Shown one piece after another: positions 1-7,283 of a DNA stretch of 37,396 bases. A program made the translations under genes and the position numbers. The stretch comes from UBA8904 sp035448625 (GTDB lineage Bacteria > Desulfobacterota > Syntrophia > Syntrophales > Smithellaceae). The stretch covers positions 1-37,396 of the forward strand of contig DAOTJI010000019.1 in assembly GCA_035448625.1 (NCBI GenBank), in the 5' to 3' direction. Positions within the stretch are counted from its first letter, which is position 1; each line of letters starts with the position of its first letter. The notes under the pieces were generated by a model. The model saw only the letters and a program-made list of their open reading frames with translations, made no database searches and was not told the origin of the DNA.

Positions 1-1125
1 TTATTTTGACTTCGGCAAGTCGCCGATCACGTACTCAACGGTTCCACCCGTCCAGCCGCCGCGATAAATATTGCAGATCCGTTTCGGCTGGCATTTGGGA
101 CTGGGCGTTATTTTCGGGCAGGGAATCCGGCCTTCAACCGCCACCACACAATCGGTGCATCCGGGAGGAAATATTCCGTTCTTGTTGTTGTCTCCGTCAA
201 AACCCGCATTGGGGCCGATGGAGGTGACGGCGGCTCCCCCGTCCTGAACTTTCCACGCCTTGCCGGGCAGGTTGACGGTTAAAGCGTAGTTCACACCATT
301 GACCAGACTGATATCCACGGCCTCCGTGTCCGTATCCGTCGGATTCAGCGTGAACTCTCCCTGGGTGAATCCGGTAGGTTCGGGACAGGACAATTTACCG
401 CCCAGCAAAATCGAGCCGGTCAGGCACTTCAGCGCATTTTCACCGGTTCGCGTCACTTCCACAAAGCTTCTTTTCGGAACCGTTCCCGTGCAATATCCGG
501 CATTGGGACCGCCTTCCTGTTGAGGATCTTTGCACCACGTTGTGTTCTCGGCAACCCATTGATAGGAAATCATTTTGTTGACATCCTTGCACGCGCCTCC
601 CGCCGCTCCCGTCACGAAGGCGATGGTGACGTCTTTGTCGGTTGCGTTGGTGATCTTGATGTTTGTGGCTCCTCCGGCGCCTTTCGGGGGTTTGGCGCAA
701 ATATTGACGCAATCATCCCCTTGATGGCAACCTTCGCAGTACTTGCACGTTGACGCATCCACTCCGCAATTCGGATTTTTTCCGCCCCTGTGCTTGCAGC
801 ACCAGGTGTTTGCCGGATTGGTCCAGCAGGGACCGCACCAGTCCGCATCCTCTTCGGTGCAGTAAGGAAACGACTGCATCGCTTTCACCGGGGCGCCGGC
901 CAAATACTGATCTTTCGTGATTTCCATGACTTCCGATTCCGGCAGCGTTACCACATTTCTGGATAATTTATCTTTGAACTGGATGACGCCTCTCCCTTTC
1001 CGGTCGATGTTGTCCGTGAAATAGACCTTTTTGGAAACCGGATCGACCACCTTATAGTAGTTGCCGCATCCGGAAACGATAAAAACGAAAACAAACGACA
1101 GAAAAATCAACCCCGTTTTTTTCAT
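1..1125 (-). CDS. Cysteine-rich lipoprotein with thaumatin-like domain
   Basis: Predicted envelope lipoprotein of 374 aa; its cellular role is unknown. Residues 1-19 form a lipoprotein signal ending in the lipobox VSGC, giving lipidation at Cys20. Residues 21-75 resemble a short domain seen in small proteobacterial lipoproteins (YYKVVDP, then KVYFTD). Residues 89-143 carry 11 cysteines, including a CC pair and CxxC-like spacings, so they are probably disulfide-bonded or metal-binding. Residues 155-355 resemble plant thaumatin: IKITNATDKDVTIAF near the start, GEFTLN then VDISLVNGVN (256-279), and GCTDCVVAVEGRIPCP (322-337). These match thaumatin's AEFSLN, YIDISNIKGFN and GCRGVRCAADIVGQCP in order. 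The usual thaumatin C-terminal part is missing. The start at 1125 has AAGGAG about 9 nt upstream, and a good promoter lies at 1204-1232. The thaumatin assignment is by eye from several ordered motifs, so I am fairly but not fully sure. Confidence 0.75.
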   Translation of the reverse strand: MKKTGLIFLSFVFVFIVSGCGNYYKVVDPVSKKVYFTDNIDRKGRGVIQFKDKLSRNVVTLPESEVMEITKDQYLAGAPVKAMQSFPYCTEEDADWCGPCWTNPANTWCCKHRGGKNPNCGVDASTCKYCEGCHQGDDCVNICAKPPKGAGGATNIKITNATDKDVTIAFVTGAAGGACKDVNKMISYQWVAENTTWCKDPQQEGGPNAGYCTGTVPKRSFVEVTRTGENALKCLTGSILLGGKLSCPEPTGFTQGEFTLNPTDTDTEAVDISLVNGVNYALTVNLPGKAWKVQDGGAAVTSIGPNAGFDGDNNKNGIFPPGCTDCVVAVEGRIPCPKITPSPKCQPKRICNIYRGGWTGGTVEYVIGDLPKSK

Positions 1126-1203
1126 CAGTGCTTCTCCTTTTCGGCATTACGGATGATGGTTGGACATGCCAACGGACGAGAAATTCCTTTTTTTGTGCGT
1201 TTG

Positions 1204-1232
1204 AGTATATTGGGCGGCGAATTGCGAGTCAA
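1204..1232 (-). promoter_or_regulatory. Sigma-70 promoter of the lipoprotein gene
   Basis: Read on the minus strand: -35 TTGACT (1227-1232), a 17-bp spacer, and -10 TATACT (1204-1209). Each box matches five of six consensus bases. Transcription should start near 1197, leaving a leader of about 72 nt. The lipoprotein can therefore be transcribed independently of the rho-rpmE-prfA genes upstream of it. Confidence 0.65.
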
Positions 1233-1297
1233 GAAGATTGTGGGCAGAGGATCCTGAATGACATGGCTGTGTCGTGGAGGCGTCGGTCGTGCGATCC

Positions 1298-2374
1298 TTA
1301 TCCCTGTTTGTTGAGCAGCTCGGCCTGGCGGTGGGAGGCCAGCGCGTCGATCATGGCGCCGATGTTGCCGTTGATGAAGCTGTCCAGGTCATAGCGGGTG
1401 AGGTTGATCCGGTGGTCGGTGATGCGCCCCTGGGGGAAGTTGTAGGTGCGGATGCGCTCGGAGCGGTCGCCCGATCCGACCTGACTTTTGCGTGCCTGGG
1501 CCTGCTCGGCATTTTGTTTTTGCACCATGGCGTCCAGGAGGCGGGATCTTAATACTTTCATGGCCTTGGCCTTGTTCTTGAGCTGAGATTTTTCATCCTG
1601 GCAGGTGACGACGAGCCCGGTCGGGATGTGTGTGATGCGGACGGCGGAGTCCGTGGTATTGACGCTCTGGCCGCCGTGGCCGGTGGATCGGTAAACGTCG
1701 ATGCGCAGATCGTTGGGGTCGATGTTCACTTCCACTTCTTCCGCCTCCGGCATGATGGCGACGGTGACGGCGGAGGTGTGAATGCGCCCCTGGGCTTCGG
1801 TGACAGGCACGCGCTGGACGCGATGGGTTCCGCTTTCGTATTTCAGGCGGCTGTATGCACCCTTTCCTTCAATCTGGGCGATGATTTCCTTGAAGCCGCC
1901 CATGCCGCCCGCAGGCGATGAGCTTACGATTTCCACTTTCCAGCCCTGGGATTCCGCGTAGCGTGCATACATCCGGAACAGATCGCCGGCGAAGAGACCG
2001 GCTTCATCGCCGCCGGTTCCCGCGCGGATCTCCAGGAAGACGTTTTTGTCGTCGTTGGGGTCTTTGGGCAGAAGCAGAACCTTAATTTTTTCTTCCAGCG
2101 CGGCAAGCTCCTGCTGCAACTGCGGGATTTCCTCTTTGGCCAGCGCTTTCAGCTCTTCGTCGCTGTCCGCAAGGAGTTCCCGGTTTTGAGCCAGGCTCGT
2201 CTTGACCTTTTCATAACTGCGGATCGTGTCCACCAGATCGGAGAGGTCCGCGTGCTCCTTGGCGTATTTCTGATAGAGCCCCTGCTTGGAGACGACCTGC
2301 GGATCGGACAAAAGCCCCTCGAGTTCCCGGTAGCGGAGTTCAATGTCACGAAGTTTGTTGAGGATCTTGTCCAT
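1298..2374 (-). CDS. prfA: Peptide chain release factor 1
   Basis: Class I release factor that recognises UAA and UAG in the ribosomal A site and triggers hydrolysis of peptidyl-tRNA. At 358 aa it has normal RF1 length. The stop-codon tripeptide is PVT (190-192), which is RF1-type PxT rather than RF2-type SPF. The catalytic GGQ is at 234-236 inside TGHGGQSVNTTDSAVR, and its glutamine is the usual target of PrmC methylation. An in-frame start exists 17 codons upstream at 2425, but family alignment favours MDKILNKL at 2374. Neither start has a strong Shine-Dalgarno sequence. The gene follows rho and rpmE on the same strand, a widespread order. prmC, which often comes next, is absent; the separately promoted lipoprotein follows instead. 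Confidence 0.96.
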   Translation of the reverse strand: MDKILNKLRDIELRYRELEGLLSDPQVVSKQGLYQKYAKEHADLSDLVDTIRSYEKVKTSLAQNRELLADSDEELKALAKEEIPQLQQELAALEEKIKVLLLPKDPNDDKNVFLEIRAGTGGDEAGLFAGDLFRMYARYAESQGWKVEIVSSSPAGGMGGFKEIIAQIEGKGAYSRLKYESGTHRVQRVPVTEAQGRIHTSAVTVAIMPEAEEVEVNIDPNDLRIDVYRSTGHGGQSVNTTDSAVRITHIPTGLVVTCQDEKSQLKNKAKAMKVLRSRLLDAMVQKQNAEQAQARKSQVGSGDRSERIRTYNFPQGRITDHRINLTRYDLDSFINGNIGAMIDALASHRQAELLNKQG

Positions 2375-2536
2375 GGTTTTGCCGTTTGGTTTTGGTTGGA
2401 AATGGAGGCGAGGGGTAAAACGCATTTACAGCGCTTCCCGGTTGTCGGGAACGCGCTATAAATGTCGGGGCACTTTGTTCATCATGAGAATGGGTGTCCT
2501 TGGGCGCTCCGCCGGGAACGGGGCGCGTCCAGCGGA

Positions 2537-2776
2537 TTATTTTACGGTTTTCTTTTTTGGGGTCGTGACGGCTGCCGGTTTTGCCTCGTATTTTCTCTTG
2601 AATTTCTCCACGCGTCCCGCCGTGTCGATGATTTTCTGCTTGCCGGTCATGAACGGATGACAGTTGGAGCAGATTTCGATCTTGATGTCCTTTTTGGTGG
2701 AGCGCGTTTCGATTACGTTGCCGCATACGCACGTGATGGTCGTCGGTTTGTAATCCGGATGAATCCCTGCTTTCAT
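2537..2776 (-). CDS. rpmE: 50S ribosomal protein L31, zinc-binding type
   Basis: Large-subunit protein L31 (79 aa) of the C+ class, with zinc ligands Cys16, Cys18, Cys36 and Cys39 in TCVCGN and ICSNCHPF. The family start MKAGIHPDY is intact, and GGAGG lies 8 nt before the ATG. The last 16 or so residues (AKPAAVTTPKKKTVK) are a basic, low-complexity extension beyond the usual core, similar in flavour to the tails on Lon, PcnB and the DEAD-box helicase in this window. The gene lies 106 bp after rho and 162 bp before prfA, so co-transcription is likely, although the gap holds a possible extra promoter. Confidence 0.95.
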   Translation of the reverse strand: MKAGIHPDYKPTTITCVCGNVIETRSTKKDIKIEICSNCHPFMTGKQKIIDTAGRVEKFKRKYEAKPAAVTTPKKKTVK

Positions 2777-2847
2777 TGATCTTTTCCTCCCGGCTTCCGA
2801 TCCTTGATGCCGATCGAGAGCCTTTGTCGTTTTAACAAGATGTGGTG

Positions 2848-2874
2848 CCTATACCATAAACTTTGAAAATTCAA
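2848..2874 (-). promoter_or_regulatory. Possible extended -10 promoter of rpmE
   Basis: On the minus strand, TTGAAT (2869-2874) precedes TATAGG (2848-2853) by 15 bp, and a TGG triplet directly upstream of the -10 gives an extended -10 element. This could give rpmE its own start with a leader of about 65 nt. The short spacer makes it uncertain. Confidence 0.35.
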
Positions 2875-2882
2875 GATATTTC

Positions 2883-4130
2883 TTACGAATTCATGGAATC
2901 CAAGAATTCCTGATTGGTGTCCGTCTTCTTGATCTTTCCGATGATGAATTCCATCGCGTCCACCGGGTTCATTTCCTGCAGCAGGCGCCGCAGAATCCAG
3001 ACGCGGTTGAGATTGTTTTTGGGGATCAGCAGTTCCTCTTTGCGCGTGCCGGAGCGGATCAGGTCGAACGCGGGGAAGATGCGGCGGTCGGCGATGCGGC
3101 GGTCCAGATGCAGTTCCATGTTGCCGGTGCCCTTGAACTCTTCATAAATGACCTCGTCCATGCGGCTGCCCGTATCGATGAGCGCCGTGGAGATGATGGT
3201 GAGCGAGCCGCCGTTTTCGATGTTGCGGGCAGCGCCGAAGAAGCGCTTGGGTTTGTGCAGGGCGTTGGAATCCACGCCGCCGGAGAGCACCTTGCCGGAT
3301 GGCGGAACAACCGTGTTGTAGGCGCGGGCCAGACGGGTGATGGAGTCGAGCAGAATGACGACGTCCTTTTTGTGCTCCACCAGCCGTTTGGCTTTTTCAA
3401 TCACCATTTCCGCGACCTGGACGTGGCGGGTGGCCGGTTCGTCGAAGGTTGAGGAAATGACTTCACCTTTCACGCTGCGCTGCATGTCGGTCACTTCTTC
3501 GGGGCGTTCGTCGATCAGAAGCACCATCAGAACGACTTCCTTGTGGTTGGCCGTGATGCTGTGGGCGATGTCCTGCAGCAGAACGGTTTTCCCGGCGCGC
3601 GGCGGGGAGACGATGAGCGCGCGCTGCCCCTTGCCGATGGGAGCGAACAAATCCAGGGTTCGGGTGGAGTAGTTTTCGGGATCGAATTCCAGGTTGAGCT
3701 TTTCCTGGGGATACAGGGGCGTCAGGTTGTCGAAAAGAATCTTGTCTCGGGCCTGCTCCGGGCTTTCAAAGTTGACCTCGTCGACTTTCAGCAGGGCAAA
3801 GTATTTTTCGCCTTCCTTGGGGGGGCGGACTTCGCCGGAAATCGTGTCGCCGGTCCGCAGATTGAAGCGGCGGATCTGCGAGGGGGAAATGTAGATGTCG
3901 TCCGGGCTGGGCAGATAGTTGTAATCGACCGCGCGCAAAAAGCCGAATCCGTCCGGCAGAATTTCCAGGACGCCGGAGCCGGAGATTACGCCGTTTTGTT
4001 CCGCCTGGGTCTGCAGGATGGCAAAGATCAAATCCTGGCGACGCATGCCGCTGGCCCCGGGGACTTCCAGATCCTTGGCCAGATGATTCAGCTCACTGAT
4101 GGGCAGTCTCTTGATGTCTTCGATGTTCAT
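2883..4130 (-). CDS. rho: Transcription termination factor Rho
   Basis: Hexameric RNA-dependent ATPase/translocase that terminates untranslated transcripts. Its 415 aa match the compact Rho of most bacteria, without the long insertions seen in Actinobacteria. Order of parts: N-terminal helical domain (1-47), cold-shock-like primary RNA-binding domain with RNP1 DGFGFLR (60-66), Walker A PPRAGKT (176-182), Walker B VVILLDS, Q-loop region SGGVDSNALHKPKRFFGAARN-like, and the R-loop region with GTGNMEL. AAGGAAAAATT directly precedes the ATG. The gene begins the rho-rpmE-prfA run and has a roughly 190-nt candidate leader (see 4325-4353). Long rho leaders are associated with autoregulation in other bacteria, but nothing here proves that. 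Confidence 0.97.
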   Translation of the reverse strand: MNIEDIKRLPISELNHLAKDLEVPGASGMRRQDLIFAILQTQAEQNGVISGSGVLEILPDGFGFLRAVDYNYLPSPDDIYISPSQIRRFNLRTGDTISGEVRPPKEGEKYFALLKVDEVNFESPEQARDKILFDNLTPLYPQEKLNLEFDPENYSTRTLDLFAPIGKGQRALIVSPPRAGKTVLLQDIAHSITANHKEVVLMVLLIDERPEEVTDMQRSVKGEVISSTFDEPATRHVQVAEMVIEKAKRLVEHKKDVVILLDSITRLARAYNTVVPPSGKVLSGGVDSNALHKPKRFFGAARNIENGGSLTIISTALIDTGSRMDEVIYEEFKGTGNMELHLDRRIADRRIFPAFDLIRSGTRKEELLIPKNNLNRVWILRRLLQEMNPVDAMEFIIGKIKKTDTNQEFLDSMNS

Positions 4131-4479
4131 AATTTTTCCTTATGGATGAAATGACAGGCTCGATATTGAAGGTTGGACATGTATGGTCTGCATTAATTTT
4201 CCAGAAGCAAACGAGGAGACTCGCAATCTTAAAGCAGGTACGAATTGAATATCGGCTTGTTTATTTGAATACTTGAATCGCTCCAACAGGCAGGGCTCGA
4301 TGAGCCTCTGACGAATTCGCCGCTACGCTATATGAAACCTGAGCGGCTGTCAAGGAATTTTCTGGGCCCGGGCCGGCTCGGGATTTGTGCTCCGGATTCC
4401 CCAAGTTTTTTCTTGATTCCTGGGCCGCCCTGAAATAAATGAAATTTATAAATTTTTTTGACGAGAGGATCATGAAATC
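4131..4479. other. Divergent intergenic region between rho and the DEAD-box helicase
   Basis: This 349-bp AT-richer gap separates divergent genes. Towards rho it holds a perfect TTGACA (4348-4353, minus strand) and a small GGCTC/GAGCC hairpin (4294-4306) inside the predicted leader. Towards the helicase, TTGATT (4413-4418) is followed after 17 bp by TAAATG (4436-4441), a poor promoter match, and then GAGAGG before the ATG at 4480. I see no coding potential; long ORFs read through here are extensions of frames antisense to the helicase gene. Confidence 0.5.
4325..4353 (-). promoter_or_regulatory. Candidate rho promoter
   Basis: On the minus strand, a perfect -35 TTGACA (4348-4353) is followed by TATAGC at 15 bp or TAGCGT at 17 bp (4325-4332). 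The -10 is only a partial match. If used, it gives rho an untranslated leader of about 190 nt. Confidence 0.4.
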
Positions 4480-5964
4480 ATGCAAGAGAAAAATCCCGGG
4501 GAAGGGGCGGATAAGCCGGAAGCCGCCGGTTTTGGAGAAATTGGCCTGGAGGATCTGAGTCCGGAGCTGAAGGCGGCCTGCGCGCGCGCGGGCTGGCCGT
4601 CGCTGGTGCCGGTGCAGGCGAAAACCATCCCCTATCTGATGGCCGACCGGGATGTGATGATTCAGTCGCGGACCGGCAGCGGCAAAACGGGGGCCTACCT
4701 GCTGCCGATTATCCGGAAAATCGATCCCGCGAAAAACGTCGCCCAGGCGCTGGTTCTGGTGCCCACCCGCGAACTGGCCCTGCAGGTCTTCCGCGAAGCG
4801 CAGGTGCTGACGGAGGGAACCGGGCTCAAGACGGCCGTGGTTTACGGCGGCGTCGGCTACGGCCCCCAGCTCGAAGCCTTCCGTTCGGGCGCCCAGCTCG
4901 TGGTCGGCACGCCGGGGCGCATTCTCGATCACCTGCTCAAGAACACCCTGACGCTGGACCACCTGAGGATGCTGATTTTTGACGAAGCGGACCGGATGCT
5001 GTCCATGGGATTTTACCCGGACATGGTCAAAATCCGCAAATATATCCCGACGGGCAAAATCGCGAGCAGCATGTTTTCCGCCACGTTTCCCCCGCAGGTG
5101 ATTCGCCTGGCCGGCCAGTTTTTGCGTGAGCCCGAACTGCTGAGTTTAAGCGGCAATGAAGTGCACATCGCCGAAAGCGAGCACATTTATTACGTGGTGC
5201 CGGGCATGCGCAAGGAACGCTCGCTGGTGAGGATTATCGAGATTGAAAATCCCGCCTCGGCCATCATCTTCTGCAACACGAAAGATACGGTCCATTACCT
5301 GTCCATCGTGCTGAAGCGCTTCGGCTACGACGCCGACGAGCTCAGCTCCGATCTGGCCCAAACCGCGCGGGAAAAGGTGATGGCGAGGGTGCGGCGCGGG
5401 GCGCTCCGCTTTCTGGTGGCGACCGACGTGGCGGCGCGGGGCATCGACATTCCCGATCTGTCGCACGTCTTTCAGTATGAGCCGCCGGAAGACCCGGAAG
5501 CCTACATTCACCGGGCCGGGCGCACCGGCCGGATGGGCTCGAGCGGCGTGGTGATTTCGCTCGTCGCGGAAATGGAAAGATTCAAGATTCAGAGCATCGC
5601 CCGTTTTTACAATATCCGCATGGATGAACGTCTGCTCCCCGGCGATGAGGAGCTGGAGAAGGTCGTCACCGAAAGGATCACCGCACTTCTGGAGGCGCGC
5701 CTGCGCGGCCGCGACAACATCCAGATCGAGCGCATGCAGCGCTTTAAGCCGCTGGCGCGCAGTCTCGCGCAGTCCGAGGAGGAGCTGGCCATCATTACCA
5801 TGCTGCTCGACGATTACTATCAGCAGTCCCTGCACGCGCCGCCGTCTCCGCCCGCGGCCGAGGAAGCGGAAGAGGGGGGCATGCCCGGGCCGAAACCGAA
5901 GGCTCAGCGCCCGAATCAAAGGCCGCGGTCCAGAAACCGGAAAGAGAAAAAGCAGCACCCCTAA
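4480..5964 (+). CDS. DEAD-box ATP-dependent RNA helicase
   Basis: Superfamily 2 RNA helicase of 494 aa, probably acting in rRNA maturation, ribosome assembly or mRNA decay. Motifs in order: Q-motif region FGEIGL through VPVQAKTIP (18-51), motif I SRTGSGKT (63-70, the first residue is Ser instead of the usual Ala), Ia PTRELALQ, Ib TPGR, II DEAD (168-171), III SAT (200-202), IV AIIFCNTKD, V VATDVAARGIDIPD, and VI HRAGRTGR. After the helicase core come a helical segment and a Pro/Arg/Lys-rich tail of about 50 residues typical of RNA-binding extensions. RhlE/DeaD-like, but I would not name a specific member. GAGAGG lies 11 nt before the ATG. The next gene follows after 76 bp on the same strand. 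Confidence 0.93.
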   Translation: MQEKNPGEGADKPEAAGFGEIGLEDLSPELKAACARAGWPSLVPVQAKTIPYLMADRDVMIQSRTGSGKTGAYLLPIIRKIDPAKNVAQALVLVPTRELALQVFREAQVLTEGTGLKTAVVYGGVGYGPQLEAFRSGAQLVVGTPGRILDHLLKNTLTLDHLRMLIFDEADRMLSMGFYPDMVKIRKYIPTGKIASSMFSATFPPQVIRLAGQFLREPELLSLSGNEVHIAESEHIYYVVPGMRKERSLVRIIEIENPASAIIFCNTKDTVHYLSIVLKRFGYDADELSSDLAQTAREKVMARVRRGALRFLVATDVAARGIDIPDLSHVFQYEPPEDPEAYIHRAGRTGRMGSSGVVISLVAEMERFKIQSIARFYNIRMDERLLPGDEELEKVVTERITALLEARLRGRDNIQIERMQRFKPLARSLAQSEEELAIITMLLDDYYQQSLHAPPSPPAAEEAEEGGMPGPKPKAQRPNQRPRSRNRKEKKQHP

Positions 5965-5968
5965 GGAG

Positions 5969-5997
5969 TTGACTTTTGAGGAGCCGTGATTTAATAA
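5969..5997 (+). promoter_or_regulatory. Possible promoter of the deoxyhypusine-synthase-like gene
   Basis: TTGACT (5969-5974), a 17-bp spacer and TAATAA (5992-5997) lie just after the helicase stop codon. The -35 is good and the -10 weak. It could give the downstream gene an independent start with a leader of about 37 nt. Confidence 0.4.
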
Positions 5998-6040
5998 CAC
6001 AGGCAGCCGGGGAGAAAAACACGGGAGAATGGGAGCGGTC

Positions 6041-7087
6041 ATGAAGAAGAAGGATTTGCTGAATAAACCCGTCGAGCACATCGACATCAAAAAAATCAAC
6101 GCGGCGGACATCATCCGGGCTATGAGAAAAATGTCCTTTTCCGCTCGCGATCTGGCCTCGGCGGCCGAAATTTACGACCGGATGCTCCGGGAAAAAAACT
6201 GCGCGGTCATCTTGACGCTGGCCGGTTCCACGAGTGCGGCCGGCTGCATGCAGGTGTACGTGGACCTGGTGAAAAACAACATGGTGGACGTGATCGTGGC
6301 GACCGGCGCGTCGATTGTCGACATGGATTTTTTTGAAGCCCTGGGTTTCCGGCACTACCAGGGAACGCCGTTCGTGGACGACAAGCTTCTGCGCAGCCTG
6401 TACATTGACCGCATTTACGACACGTACATCAGCGAAGACGATCTGCAGCACTGCGACCGGACCATCCGGACCATTGCCGACTCGCTGGAACCCCGCCCCT
6501 ATTCGTCTCGGGAATTTATCGCCGAAATGGGCAAATACCTGACGAAGCACGCCAAAAAGAAAAATTCTCTGGTGCAGGCGGCCTATGAAAACGATGTGCC
6601 GATCTTCTGCCCCGCGTTTTCGGACAGCTCCGCCGGTTTCGGGCTCGTTCTGCATCAGGTGGAACATCCGGAAAATCACCTGTCCATCGATTCCGTCAAA
6701 GACTTCCGGGAGCTGACCGAAATAAAAATCAAGGCGGGCACCACCGGTCTTTTGATGATCGGCGGCGGCGTGCCGAAAAACTTTGCCCAGGATACCGTGG
6801 TTTGCGCCGAGATTCTCGGATATAACGTGACCATGCACAAATACGCCGTCCAGATTACCGTGGCCGATGTCCGCGACGGCGCCTGCTCGAGCTCCACACT
6901 TAAGGAAGCCAATTCCTGGGGCAAGGTGGATTCCTCCTGCGAACAGATGGTGTACGCCGAAGCCACCACCGCGCTGCCCCTGCTGGCCAGCTACGCCTAT
7001 CACAAGGGAAGCTGGAAAAAGCGTAAAAAACGGGCGCTGTCCCGGATTTTTGCCGGCGACTCCGGAAGCCTTAAGAAAAAGTTTTAG
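6041..7087 (+). CDS. Deoxyhypusine synthase family protein (bacterial clade)
   Basis: Homologue of eukaryotic/archaeal deoxyhypusine synthase, the NAD-dependent enzyme that moves the aminobutyl group of spermidine to a lysine of eIF5A. Bacteria lack eIF5A, so the real substrate is unknown; polyamine chemistry such as homospermidine formation is the usual suggestion. The 348 aa show ATGASIVD (87-94), FCPAFSDSSAGF (189-200), GGGVPKN (241-247) and SWGK with Lys295, which aligns with the catalytic Lys329 of the human enzyme. By my alignment human Lys287 is kept (Lys246), but His288 is replaced by Asn247. The ATG at 6041 has GGGAG 5 nt upstream; the ATG at 6029 sits directly on a purine run and is less likely. 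The C-terminus is strongly basic (WKKRKKRALSR). Confidence 0.88.
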   Translation: MKKKDLLNKPVEHIDIKKINAADIIRAMRKMSFSARDLASAAEIYDRMLREKNCAVILTLAGSTSAAGCMQVYVDLVKNNMVDVIVATGASIVDMDFFEALGFRHYQGTPFVDDKLLRSLYIDRIYDTYISEDDLQHCDRTIRTIADSLEPRPYSSREFIAEMGKYLTKHAKKKNSLVQAAYENDVPIFCPAFSDSSAGFGLVLHQVEHPENHLSIDSVKDFRELTEIKIKAGTTGLLMIGGGVPKNFAQDTVVCAEILGYNVTMHKYAVQITVADVRDGACSSSTLKEANSWGKVDSSCEQMVYAEATTALPLLASYAYHKGSWKKRKKRALSRIFAGDSGSLKKKF

Positions 7088-7283
7088 ATGCTCAATCAAA
7101 TAAACGGGTGCCCTTAACCCGTCTTCCTATCTGCGTCAGTGTGATTGTGAAAAAGGGCCGTCCCATCATGGACCGGCCGCGCGTGACGTTCCACATTCCT
7201 TGCATGACAAGACCAATATTGTTGCAGTAAAGCGCCATCGTATCGGAAACCGTTTCTTACTCTATTTTTTAAAGGAGGGTTCT

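Noticed and set aside
2346..2732. 128-codon minus-strand ORF between rpmE and prfA
   Set aside because: Largely a shifted frame of rpmE; no DUF1385-type gene, sometimes found at this position, is present.
4261..4962. Long minus-strand ORF overlapping the rho/helicase intergenic region
   Set aside because: Mostly antisense to the DEAD-box gene, with low-complexity His/Gln/Arg-rich translation typical of shadow frames.
7104..7122. ACGGGT/ACCCGT hairpin after the deoxyhypusine-synthase-like gene as a terminator
   Set aside because: The stem is only 6 bp and no T-run follows.
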